Shown here piece after piece: positions 1 through 8,313 of a stretch of 64,000 nt of DNA. The stretch comes from Actinomycetes bacterium (GTDB taxonomy: Bacteria > Actinomycetota > Actinomycetes > Mycobacteriales > Mycobacteriaceae): NCBI GenBank assembly GCA_029780675.1, contig JAKOYE010000255.1:38819-102818 (forward strand), written 5' to 3'. The translations under genes were made by a program, and so were the position numbers. The number at the start of each line of letters is the position of its first letter. Position 1 is the first letter of the stretch. Below the pieces are notes generated by a model. It searched no databases and was not told the origin of the DNA. It was given only the letters and a program-made list of their open reading frames with translations.

Positions 1-220
1 CCACTCACCTGACGCCGCCGCAAAGCCCGTCACGTGCGCCGGATTCGGCGCGCGCGGACCACGTGAACACGGATTTCCCAGTTCGGGACTATCATGGTGG
101 TTACTTTGCGCAGGTCGTCAACGCATTGCGGTGACTATCAGAGCCGAGATGTTTGGCCTGCGCCCGCCCGGGGTGACCGCCACAGGTGCCCCGGAAGCGA
201 CGCGAAAGGCGGTGAGCACC

Positions 221-352
221 ATGCACCGACGGATCTCCGGAGCAACGGCGACACCACACAGAATGGCCTCCTGGCTCCGCAAGGACTACCCGAAGACAGC
301 GCCCGACCGCGGGCACTGCTACCTCATCGCACTCTGCGGCTCAGACCGCTGA
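221..352 (+). CDS. possible small conserved protein upstream of tRNA-Arg
   Basis: A 43-codon frame starts at ATG 221 with an AAAGG element about 11 nt upstream; an in-frame GTG at 212 is an alternative start. Third positions are mostly G/C as in real genes of this window. The C-terminal half carries a compact motif, WLRKDYP followed by RGHCYLIALCG, that looks conserved rather than random, but I cannot name the family. It ends 42 bp before the tRNA. If it is not a gene, bases 1-394 hold nothing I can identify: the other overlapping frames there look like shadows. Confidence 0.35.
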   Translation: MHRRISGATATPHRMASWLRKDYPKTAPDRGHCYLIALCGSDR

Positions 353-394
353 GACCCGGGACATCATCGGCCGGCGGGTAAGCTGCCACGGTCC

Positions 395-467
395 GCCCTC
401 GTAGCTCAGGGGATAGAGCACGGCTCTCCTAAAGCCGGTGTCGCATGTTCGAATCATGCCGGGGGCA
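395..467 (+). tRNA. tRNA-Arg (anticodon CCU)
   Basis: A complete 73-nt cloverleaf can be folded by eye. The acceptor stem pairs GCCCTCG (395-401) with CGGGGGC (460-466), with one T-G wobble and discriminator A467. The anticodon stem CGGCT/AGCCG encloses the loop CTCCTAA, giving anticodon CCT, which reads AGG. The T-arm GCATG-TTCGAAT-CATGC is canonical. The CCA end is not encoded. AGG is a rare codon in high-GC actinobacteria. tRNA-Arg genes are frequent phage or island integration sites, but I see no integrase next to this one. Confidence 0.95.
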
Positions 468-615
468 CGTCAGAGGCGGTTTTCGACTACTCCACACCGG
501 CCCCGCACCGGGGGTCCGGCCAGTAGGATTGTGAGCAGTCGCTGTGTACTACAGCGCGGTGCGTGCCGGTTGAAGCGGCGTACTGGTCGAAACGAAGTGA
601 GCGAGAGTCGGCGTC

Positions 616-3264
616 TTGGTCCCGGATCCGGTACGGCAGGTGGAACTCGATCTCGGACTGAGGGACGACCTGACGGGTGACTGCGCCCCGGAGCCCGGCT
701 CGGACGCCCCTCAAACCGTCCTGCTGGTCGACGATGACTCCCGATTGCGCAACCTGCTGCGCACCGTGCTCCTCCCGCTGAATTGCGATGTCGTCACGGC
801 CGGTTCCGGCGAGGACGCACTCACCGAACTGCTCCGGCGCAGGGTCGCCGTCATCATCCTCGACATCAACCTCCCCGGGATGAACGGGTTCGAGACCGCC
901 CAACTGATCAGGGGAACCGAGGAACTGGCGTCCACGCCGATCATCTTCCTCACCGGTGATGCCGCCGCGGCCACCGACCTCCAACGAGGCTATGACCTGG
1001 GCGCCGTCGACTTCCTGATCAAACCGGTGTCCCGCCACGTGCTGTACGCCAAGGTCAAGGCCCTGCTGGAGCTGGACAGGTCCTTCGCACGGCTGCGGAG
1101 CGAGGAGGCGAAACTACACCAGCAACAACTCTTCGCCGCGCGCGCCGCCGAGGTTCGCCAACGGGAGGAGTTGTCGTTCACCCAGCGCCGGGAACGGCTG
1201 ACGAACATCTTCGCCGAGGCCAGCATCGACCTGCCGTCGCTGCAGAAGACCATCGTCACCGAGTTGAGCCATCTCTTCGGCGCGGACTGCGTCCTGCGGC
1301 TGTCGTCCCCCGGTCACGGCCGGCACGAGTCGCTCTCGCATTCCGAATCCGGCGGGGAGCCGGAACAACTGGAGGCCTGGCTGGCGGAGCCAAGCTCGGC
1401 GGCGTGCCCCTACCAGTCGGTCCTGCTCGAGGAGTTGACCGCACGGGGTGAAAGCGTCGGCGCCCTCTGCGTAGCTCGCCACACCGACCCGGCCTTCACC
1501 GAGGCGGAGGCGGCGCTGTTCCGCGGGGCGGCCGCGGCGGCGGCGCTGGCCGTCTCCAATGCCACGCTGTACCGGATTCAGGCGGAGTATGCGGCGGTCA
1601 TCCAGGCCACCGGCGACGCCATTCTGGCGGTGGATTCGTCGGGCGAGATCCGCAGCTGCAACAACGCCGCGACCGCGTTGTTCGGTGGCGGCCACGACAC
1701 CCTGCTCGGGCGGTCGATCGTCACGTTCGCCACTGAGACCGACCGCGAGATCTTTCGGGAGCGAATCGCCAGCACCCTGGCCGAGCAGCGGGAAAGGTCG
1801 CTGGAGATGGCCTGCGAGACCACCAGCGGCCGCCGAATCGACGTGATGGTCACGCTGTCGCCGATCGGCGATTCCGCCGACCTCCATGTGGCGGTGGTCA
1901 TGCACGATGTGACCGACATCCGACAGGCGCAGGAAGAGATCAGACATCTGGCGAGCCACGACCCGCTGACCGGGCTGGCGAACCGGCGGCAACTCTCCGA
2001 CCGCCTCGCTGACATCGTCCGCCAGCACAGCACGGCCGGCGGAACCGCCGCAGTGCTGTTCCTTGACGTCAACAAGTTCAAGCAGGTGAACGACACCTAC
2101 GGCCATGACGTCGGCGACGAACTACTCCTCGCGGTGGCGACGCGGCTGCGGTCGGCGGTGAGCCCCCAGACCCTGGCCTGCCGTGCCGGTGGCGATGAGT
2201 TCGTCGTCGTACTCGAACACCTGCCCTCCACGGAGTCGGCGGTCGTCGAGGCGAACCGGATCCTGGAAATCCTTCAGGCTGAGCCGGTGCGATGCGGGGA
2301 TGCGACTGTGCAGCCGTCGATCAGTATGGGCGGGTCCTGTCTGGGAGCCGATGCGCGAACCCCCGAGGAACTGTTGTCCCAGGCCGACCTGGCCATGTTC
2401 GAAGCCAAGAAACACTGCCTGGAAACGTGCGTCTTCTATACCGATCTGATCGGTTCGCGGCACCAGGAGCAGGCCCACCTTCGGGCCGAGGTTTCCGACG
2501 CCATCGTGAGGTCGGAGCTTCGGATGGTCTACCAGCCGATCGTGAACGCCGCGACGGGAGCGTTGGTCGGCATCGAAGCCCTGGTGCGCTGGCGGATCGA
2601 CAACGAGGAGGTGCCGGCGAGCCAGATCGTCGCGCTGGCCGAAGCCTCCAACCAGACCGACGCTCTCAGCCGATGGATTCTGAAGCGCAGCTTCGCGGAC
2701 TACCTGAGCCTCGAGCGCCCCGACCTGCTTCTGGGTGTGAACATCTCGCCCAATCACGTGCTCAGGCCCCAATTCCTGGATGACCTCAGCGCCGCATCCC
2801 AGGATGCTGGGGTTCCACCGTCGCAGGTCTGCCTGGAACTCACCGAACGCGCCTTCGTCGGAAGTGCGATGCCGGCATACGCGGCGTTGAACCGCGCTCG
2901 GGACCTGGGTTTCACGCTAGCCATCGACGATTTCGGGGTCGCATACGCCAGCATGACCAACCTGATGCAGTTGTCCGTCGACTGCCTGAAGATCGACCGC
3001 TCGTTCATCGCTCAGATCCCCGCCAACGAGCGGGCACGGCGACTGGTGGAGGGCCAGATCGCGATCGCATCGTCCATGCGGGCGACGTTGATCGCCGAGG
3101 GCGTCGAGACACCGGAGCAGGCCGACTGGCTTCTGACGGCGGGATGTGTTCTGCACCAGGGTTACCTGTACGCACCGCCGACAGAAGCCGCCGACCTGGC
3201 GGCTGTCTTGACCAACACTGCCGCGATACTGGCGAAACCACCCACCCAGTCGGAACCGAGGTGA
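616..3264 (+). CDS. response regulator with GAF, PAS, GGDEF and EAL domains (c-di-GMP turnover)
   Basis: 882-residue cytoplasmic protein. An N-terminal receiver (about residues 33-150) has the phospho-acceptor D83 (ILDINLPG). It is followed by a coiled stretch, a GAF domain (about 190-310), a PAS domain (about 319-440), a GGDEF domain (about 445-608) and an EAL domain (about 625-870). The GGDEF signature (525-529) and the EAL motif (654-656, with downstream DDFG and EGVET elements) are intact, so both diguanylate cyclase and phosphodiesterase activity are possible. The RxxD inhibitory site before GGDEF is not present (SPQT there). The start is TTG 616, because no ATG lies nearby; GTG 640 is an alternative. 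It leads a four-gene operon, one base before the hybrid kinase, which may phosphorylate its receiver (inference). Mycobacterial c-di-GMP enzymes I know, such as Rv1354c, are GAF-GGDEF-EAL without a receiver. Confidence 0.9.
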   Translation: MVPDPVRQVELDLGLRDDLTGDCAPEPGSDAPQTVLLVDDDSRLRNLLRTVLLPLNCDVVTAGSGEDALTELLRRRVAVIILDINLPGMNGFETAQLIRGTEELASTPIIFLTGDAAAATDLQRGYDLGAVDFLIKPVSRHVLYAKVKALLELDRSFARLRSEEAKLHQQQLFAARAAEVRQREELSFTQRRERLTNIFAEASIDLPSLQKTIVTELSHLFGADCVLRLSSPGHGRHESLSHSESGGEPEQLEAWLAEPSSAACPYQSVLLEELTARGESVGALCVARHTDPAFTEAEAALFRGAAAAAALAVSNATLYRIQAEYAAVIQATGDAILAVDSSGEIRSCNNAATALFGGGHDTLLGRSIVTFATETDREIFRERIASTLAEQRERSLEMACETTSGRRIDVMVTLSPIGDSADLHVAVVMHDVTDIRQAQEEIRHLASHDPLTGLANRRQLSDRLADIVRQHSTAGGTAAVLFLDVNKFKQVNDTYGHDVGDELLLAVATRLRSAVSPQTLACRAGGDEFVVVLEHLPSTESAVVEANRILEILQAEPVRCGDATVQPSISMGGSCLGADARTPEELLSQADLAMFEAKKHCLETCVFYTDLIGSRHQEQAHLRAEVSDAIVRSELRMVYQPIVNAATGALVGIEALVRWRIDNEEVPASQIVALAEASNQTDALSRWILKRSFADYLSLERPDLLLGVNISPNHVLRPQFLDDLSAASQDAGVPPSQVCLELTERAFVGSAMPAYAALNRARDLGFTLAIDDFGVAYASMTNLMQLSVDCLKIDRSFIAQIPANERARRLVEGQIAIASSMRATLIAEGVETPEQADWLLTAGCVLHQGYLYAPPTEAADLAAVLTNTAAILAKPPTQSEPR

Positions 3265-3265
3265 C

Positions 3266-6200
3266 ATGAAACTTGCGACCCGACTGGCCATCCTGTCCGG
3301 ATCGGCCCTGCTGGCAATCCTGCTGAGCGCAGGCGTTTTCAGTTGGCAGACATCGCGCATTTCTGATCTCTACGCTGAGCGTTTCGAGGCGCGGACTGTG
3401 CAGAACGAAGCCATCGCCATTGATCGCGACTTTCACAGCCTGTTGGCAACGATCAATCGGTTGTTGTTCGTGACCGACCCGGAACGCACAAGGGACCTGA
3501 ACAACCGGCTGGATCAACTCGGCCGCAACATAGACGCCAACCTGAGCCGTGCGGTCGATGAGGCACAGGGACACGACAACCGGCAGCAGTACGAGCCGCT
3601 TCTATTCGCCTGGAACAACTTCCGGAACTCCTATCAGACCGAACTGGCGAACGCCCGCCGGACCGGTCAGCAAGACGCGGCGGAGGCCCGCCTCGACGAT
3701 CAGGCGGTCCGCCTGGAAGGCCTCGTCACGCAGATCGTCACGGACACCGAACCCATCGTCGAGCGCGCCAATCAGCAAGCCCTCGAAGCGATCCGAACCA
3801 GTCTGATCATCATCTGGACTTCATCCATCGCGATCGTCGCCGGCCTGGGACTTTTGTTGTTCCTGACCAGCCGCAACATCTATCGCGCCGTGACCACGTC
3901 GGCCAACGAGAGCGAACGGGCCCGCCGATCGGTCGAGGTTCAGGCGAACCTGATGACCGAAATGCAGGGCGAGACCGACCTCGCGGCGGCCTGCGGACTC
4001 ATCGTTTCGAGAACCGCTCAGGCCACCGGCGCCGCGCACGGGGCGCTCTATCTGCGGGAGTCATCCGGTGAACGCCGCTACGCCCTGACCGCCTCCTATG
4101 CCTTCCACCGGCGCAAGGACATCCCGACATCGTTCGGGCTGGGCGACGGACTGGTGGGCCAGTGCGCGTTGGAGGGCAAGCGCATTGAGGTGACCGGCGC
4201 CCCGGCCGACTATGTCGAAATCGTCTCCGGACTGGGAAAGACCCAGCCCGTATCGCTGATCCTGATCCCCATCATGTTCGAGGCCGAGGTGCTCGGAGTC
4301 CTCGAACTGGCGTCGCTGAAGCCCTTCTCGGACGAGGACCACGAACTTCTGGACTCACTGGCGCTGGGGGCCGGTGTCGCGATCAGCGCCATCCAATCCG
4401 GGCAACGGACCCGCGAACTGCTGAGCATCTCGCAGGCGCAAACCGAGGAACTCCAGGCGCAGGAGGAAGAACTCCGGGCGGCGAACGATCAACTGGTCCA
4501 ACGGGAAAACCTGCTTTCCACTCAGAACGCCGAGTTGGAGGAGACCACCGAGGAACTGCGGTCTCAGCGGGAGGCCCTCAAAGCCAGCTCGGATCGGCTG
4601 GAGAAGCAGGCCGACTCCCTGGAGGCGAAGAACCAGGAGCTGCACCGGCTCAGCGAGTCGCTGGAGGCGAAGGCCGAGGAACTGGCCATTTCCTCGCGCT
4701 ACAAGTCGGAGTTCCTGGCCAACATGTCGCACGAGCTGCGAACCCCACTCAACAGCATCCTGATTCTCGCCGGCCTGCTGCGCGAAGCCGCCGACCACCC
4801 GCTCACCGAGCAGCAGCGCGAGTTCGCCGAAACCATCGAGCAGTCGGGCAGGGACCTGCTCAACCTCATCGACGAGGTACTCGATCTGGCCAAGGTCGAA
4901 TCGGGATCACTTCGGGTGGAAAACCAGACCATCGAGATGGCCCAGCTCGTCGGTTTCCTGGAGCGGACGTTCCGGCCCGTCGCCGACTCCAAGGGCCTGA
5001 CGTTCCGCATCACCGTTGACGCCTCCGCCCCACGGGAGTTCACCAGCGATGACACCAGGGTGAAGCAGATCGTGAAGAACCTGCTGTCCAACGCCCTGAA
5101 GTTCACCGACGAGGGCTCGGTCCGCGTCGAGATCTCATCGGTCGACAGCGCCGAACACGGCGGCCGGCAGTTGGTGATCGCCGTCATCGACACCGGTATC
5201 GGAATCGACCAGAAGGATCACCACCTGGTGTTCGAGTCCTTCCAGCAGGCTGCTCGGGGGACGACCCGGGAGTACGGCGGAACCGGACTCGGGTTGTCGA
5301 TCAGCCGCGAACTGGCCCGTAACCTCGGCGGCGAGATCACCCTGACGAGTTCCCTGGGCCAGGGCTCCACGTTCACCTTCACTCTGCCGATCGGGGAAAC
5401 CCGACCGGTCGCCACCAGGCCGGTCGCGGCGCCTCCCGCGGCCGCCGATGCGCCGGCTAAGCCGGCCACCGCACCCGCTCCCCCGGACGTCACCGACATA
5501 GACTCTTCGGCCCGGGGTGACGACGTCGACATCGCAGGAGTCGACTGGCCGCAGGGCGCCAACCCCGTTCTCTTGATCGTGGAGGACGACCCGACTTTCG
5601 CCGGCATGCTGGCCGGTCTTGCCAAGGAAGCCGGATTCGATTCCGTCATCACCCCGAGCGGTCGGGCGGCGCTGGCACTGGCCAGGGCACACCAGCCCGC
5701 AGCCATCACCCTCGACATCGGCTTGCCCGATATGGCCGGCTGGGTCGTGTTGGACACCCTGAAACACGATCTGGCGACACGACATATCCCGGTGAGCGTC
5801 ATCTCCGGATCCAATGATGAAGGCCGCGGACGCCGGATGGGCGCCATCAACACCTTGCGAAAGCCGGCCGAGGCCGCCGCGCTTCGCGAGATGCTGGCCG
5901 CCACCGCCGACTTTCTGAAGCCGGGTGCGCGGCATGTCCTGATTGCCGACGACGACATCCCACAGCGCGAGGCGACGGCGAATCTGATTGCCAGCGATGG
6001 CATTTCGGTCACCGGCGTCGGTACCGGGCAGGAGGTGCTGGCGGAACTGGCCGGATCCACCCCCTACGACTGCCTGGTGCTGGATCTCGGACTCCCGGAC
6101 ATCGACGGGATCGACCTCATCGAGCAGATCCAGGATCAGGTCCGCGAGAAATCATTGCCGGTCATCGTGCACACCGGTCGGGAACTGACAACCGCCGAGA

Positions 6201-6772
6201 CGGAGCGACTGGAGGTGCTGGCGTCCGCCATCGTGTTGAAGAACGCCAAGTCTCCCGAACGTCTCCTCGACGAGACGGCCCTTTTCCTGCACCGAGTGGC
6301 CGACGACATGCCCGATGCCGCCCGCGCGATGTTGGCCAAGCCCCGGCAGATCGACGAGTCTCTGACCGGCTACACGGTCTTGCTCGTCGATGACGATGTC
6401 CGAAACGTCTTCTCCCTCGGAAGCGTGCTGAAGCGGTACGGCATCACGGTGCTACCGGCCCGCAACGGGCAGGAGGGGATCGATGCCCTCACCGAGCATC
6501 CGGAAGTGGATCTGGTGCTGATGGACATCATGATGCCGGTGATGGACGGCTACGAGGCGATGCGGCGGATCCGCGAGCAAACACGCTGGCGCGACCTTCC
6601 GATCGTCGCCCTGACCGCCAAGGCGATGAAGGGCGACCGCCAGAAATGCCTGGACGCCGGAGCGTCGGATTACGTCACCAAACCCGTCGACATGGATCAA
6701 CTGACCTCCGTGCTCAGGGTCTGGCTGGCACATCAACCGCGGCGGATGCACGGAGCAGTCGAAGGCTCATGA
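3266..6772 (+). CDS. hybrid sensor histidine kinase with MCP-like four-helix sensor and three receiver domains
   Basis: 1168-residue membrane kinase. TM1 (about residues 6-27) and TM2 (about 179-201) bracket an extracytoplasmic helical domain of the 4HB-MCP/CHASE3 type. Then follow a GAF domain (about 225-375), a Glu/Gln-rich coiled coil (about 385-480), HisKA with phospho-acceptor H489 in SHELRTP, and an HATPase with GTGLGLS. Three receivers end the protein: D817 (from about 766), D940 (from about 890) and D1087 (from about 1036); the last has the most canonical motifs (VDDD, LMDIMMP, TKP). ATG 3266 follows the previous stop by one base, with GAGG just upstream. The end overlaps cheR by ATGA. 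The coiled coil contains Glu pairs in an MCP methylation-like context (E394-E395, E401-E402), which suits the adjacent CheR and CheB; that link is inference. The ligand is unknown. Confidence 0.92.
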   Translation: MKLATRLAILSGSALLAILLSAGVFSWQTSRISDLYAERFEARTVQNEAIAIDRDFHSLLATINRLLFVTDPERTRDLNNRLDQLGRNIDANLSRAVDEAQGHDNRQQYEPLLFAWNNFRNSYQTELANARRTGQQDAAEARLDDQAVRLEGLVTQIVTDTEPIVERANQQALEAIRTSLIIIWTSSIAIVAGLGLLLFLTSRNIYRAVTTSANESERARRSVEVQANLMTEMQGETDLAAACGLIVSRTAQATGAAHGALYLRESSGERRYALTASYAFHRRKDIPTSFGLGDGLVGQCALEGKRIEVTGAPADYVEIVSGLGKTQPVSLILIPIMFEAEVLGVLELASLKPFSDEDHELLDSLALGAGVAISAIQSGQRTRELLSISQAQTEELQAQEEELRAANDQLVQRENLLSTQNAELEETTEELRSQREALKASSDRLEKQADSLEAKNQELHRLSESLEAKAEELAISSRYKSEFLANMSHELRTPLNSILILAGLLREAADHPLTEQQREFAETIEQSGRDLLNLIDEVLDLAKVESGSLRVENQTIEMAQLVGFLERTFRPVADSKGLTFRITVDASAPREFTSDDTRVKQIVKNLLSNALKFTDEGSVRVEISSVDSAEHGGRQLVIAVIDTGIGIDQKDHHLVFESFQQAARGTTREYGGTGLGLSISRELARNLGGEITLTSSLGQGSTFTFTLPIGETRPVATRPVAAPPAAADAPAKPATAPAPPDVTDIDSSARGDDVDIAGVDWPQGANPVLLIVEDDPTFAGMLAGLAKEAGFDSVITPSGRAALALARAHQPAAITLDIGLPDMAGWVVLDTLKHDLATRHIPVSVISGSNDEGRGRRMGAINTLRKPAEAAALREMLAATADFLKPGARHVLIADDDIPQREATANLIASDGISVTGVGTGQEVLAELAGSTPYDCLVLDLGLPDIDGIDLIEQIQDQVREKSLPVIVHTGRELTTAETERLEVLASAIVLKNAKSPERLLDETALFLHRVADDMPDAARAMLAKPRQIDESLTGYTVLLVDDDVRNVFSLGSVLKRYGITVLPARNGQEGIDALTEHPEVDLVLMDIMMPVMDGYEAMRRIREQTRWRDLPIVALTAKAMKGDRQKCLDAGASDYVTKPVDMDQLTSVLRVWLAHQPRRMHGAVEGS

Positions 6773-7632
6773 TCCCGCCGGGGGGGCAATCCGGGTCGGC
6801 CCAGTCCGGGGAGTTGGCCCAGATTGAGGCCGAGGCGTTCTTCTACACGGTTTTCGAGCACCTCGGCTACGACTTCCGGCACTACAGCGATGCCTCCCGG
6901 AACAGGAGACTGGCACGCTTCGTCGACAACCACGGTTTCTCCTCCATTTCGGAGGCGCAGGGAAGAGTTCTGCGGGACAACGACCTTCTCGCGAATTTCC
7001 TGTCCACCATGACGGTCAACGTCACCGAGATGTTCCGGGATCCCGAAGTGTTCCGGAAGATTCGGACCGAGGTGATACCCAGGCTCGCCACCTATCCGCG
7101 AATCAGGGTGTGGGTTGCCGGCTGCGCGACGGGCGAGGAGGCGTATTCCATCGCAATCCTGCTCGCGGAAGCCGATCTGCTCGACCGTGCCACCATCTTC
7201 GCGACGGACATCGACACCGAATCGCTGCGGGTGGCGACGTCAGCGATCTACCACGCGGACACGATGGCGGGCGCCACCCGCAACTACCAGGCCAGTGGCG
7301 GCGTTCGGCCCTTCTCCGACTGGTACGTGGCGAAATACGACCGCTGCATCCTCAGCCCCGAACTGCGGCCCCGTATCGAGTTCTTCTCGCACAACCTCGC
7401 CACCGACAGTGCGTTCGGAGAGTTCAACCTCATCCTGTGCCGGAACGTCTTCATTTACTTCGAGCAGACACTGCAGCGTCGGGCTGAGCGGATCTTCTGG
7501 GACAGTCTGTCCAACTTCGGCAATCTGGTGATCGGTCCGCGGGAGGCTCTGACGGGCGAGGGATCGACGTTGTTCACCCCTCTGGACCGCAGACTCGGTA
7601 TCTACGTCAAGAACCAGCATGTCCGGCCCTGA
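6769..7632 (+). CDS. CheR-type protein-glutamate O-methyltransferase
   Basis: 287 residues, the usual CheR length. An N-terminal helical region precedes the SAM-binding motif VAGCATGEEAYSIA, and NLILCRNVFIYFE is the conserved CheR motif IV. CheR enzymes methylate glutamates on chemoreceptors or related signalling proteins using SAM. The ATG at 6769 overlaps the kinase stop codon (ATGA), which implies translational coupling; a longer upstream in-frame extension would lie inside the kinase and is rejected. A run of seven Gs (6780-6786) sits in codons 4-6, so slippage there would abolish the protein. No chemotaxis receptor is encoded nearby, so the hybrid kinase upstream is the most plausible substrate (inference). 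Confidence 0.9.
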   Translation: MIPPGGQSGSAQSGELAQIEAEAFFYTVFEHLGYDFRHYSDASRNRRLARFVDNHGFSSISEAQGRVLRDNDLLANFLSTMTVNVTEMFRDPEVFRKIRTEVIPRLATYPRIRVWVAGCATGEEAYSIAILLAEADLLDRATIFATDIDTESLRVATSAIYHADTMAGATRNYQASGGVRPFSDWYVAKYDRCILSPELRPRIEFFSHNLATDSAFGEFNLILCRNVFIYFEQTLQRRAERIFWDSLSNFGNLVIGPREALTGEGSTLFTPLDRRLGIYVKNQHVRP

Positions 7633-8248
7633 CGTCGTCGTCATCGGCGGGAGCGCCGGCGGACTCAAGGCGTTGCGCGCGATTCTGGATTCCTGGGGGA
7701 CGTTCGGCAACACCGTCGCCGTCGCCGTACTGCATCGCTCACCGCAGAGTTCCCCGCTGGCCGAAGTACTGCGGGCCCACGCCGCGATGCCGGTCTGCGA
7801 ACCCGCCGACAGCCCATGGGACTGTCCGGTGGGTGGACTCACCTTGGCGCCCGGCGGTTACCACCTGTTGGTCGGCAACACCCGGACGCTGGTACCCGAG
7901 GCGCCGACGCCGGTCACCCTCTACGAAACCGGATCCGGAGTCCGCGCCCACCTGACTTTGGACGCACCGGTCTTCCACTCGCGGCCTTCTATCGACGTGG
8001 TCTTCACCAGCGCCGCCGAACTGGTCAATTCGGTGACGGTTGTGCTGCTCTCCTGCGCGAACGAAGACGGCGCCCGCGGTTGCGAGATCGTCAAAGCCGC
8101 AGGCGGGAGGGTAGTTCTGCAGGATCCGGCCACCTGTGAGGTCCCGACCGCGGTCGATGCGGCCCAGCGACTCGTTGAGCCCGACCACGTGGCGGATCCG
8201 GCCGGGATAGGCCGTTGGCTGTCGACGATGGTGGGGCAGGGCCGGTAG
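7619..8248 (+). CDS. CheB-type protein-glutamate methylesterase, receiver-less
   Basis: 209 residues comprising only the CheB catalytic domain. The Ser-His-Asp triad can be assigned as S12 (GGSAGG), H39 (VLHR) and D150 (NEDGARG). In the family this domain hydrolyses glutamyl methyl esters or deamidates Gln. Classical CheB has an N-terminal receiver that gates activity; here it is missing, so regulation must come from another protein, perhaps the kinase receivers (inference). The gene overlaps cheR by 14 bp and closes the operon. The LLSCANEDG segment departs from the usual LLTGMGxDG, so activity is likely but not certain. Confidence 0.87.
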   Translation: MSGPDVVVIGGSAGGLKALRAILDSWGTFGNTVAVAVLHRSPQSSPLAEVLRAHAAMPVCEPADSPWDCPVGGLTLAPGGYHLLVGNTRTLVPEAPTPVTLYETGSGVRAHLTLDAPVFHSRPSIDVVFTSAAELVNSVTVVLLSCANEDGARGCEIVKAAGGRVVLQDPATCEVPTAVDAAQRLVEPDHVADPAGIGRWLSTMVGQGR

Positions 8249-8279
8249 CGGAGTCGATTTTCTGACCGACAGTCCGAGA

Positions 8280-8306
8280 TTGGCACTCTCTTAACTGTAG
8301 TAATCT
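8280..8306 (+). promoter_or_regulatory. putative promoter of a leaderless thiolase transcript
   Basis: TTGGCA (8280-8285) and TAATCT (8301-8306) resemble mycobacterial SigA -35 and TANNNT -10 boxes, with a 15-bp spacer, slightly short. The -10 ends seven bases before the GTG start at 8314, and no Shine-Dalgarno sequence is present. Transcription would therefore begin at or next to the start codon, as in many mycobacterial leaderless mRNAs. Confidence 0.55.
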
Positions 8307-8313
8307 TGGCGCG

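Noticed and set aside
395..8248. Genomic island integrated at tRNA-Arg containing the signalling operon
   Set aside because: No integrase, and I could not find a second copy of the tRNA 3' end downstream by eye. Possible, but not supported.
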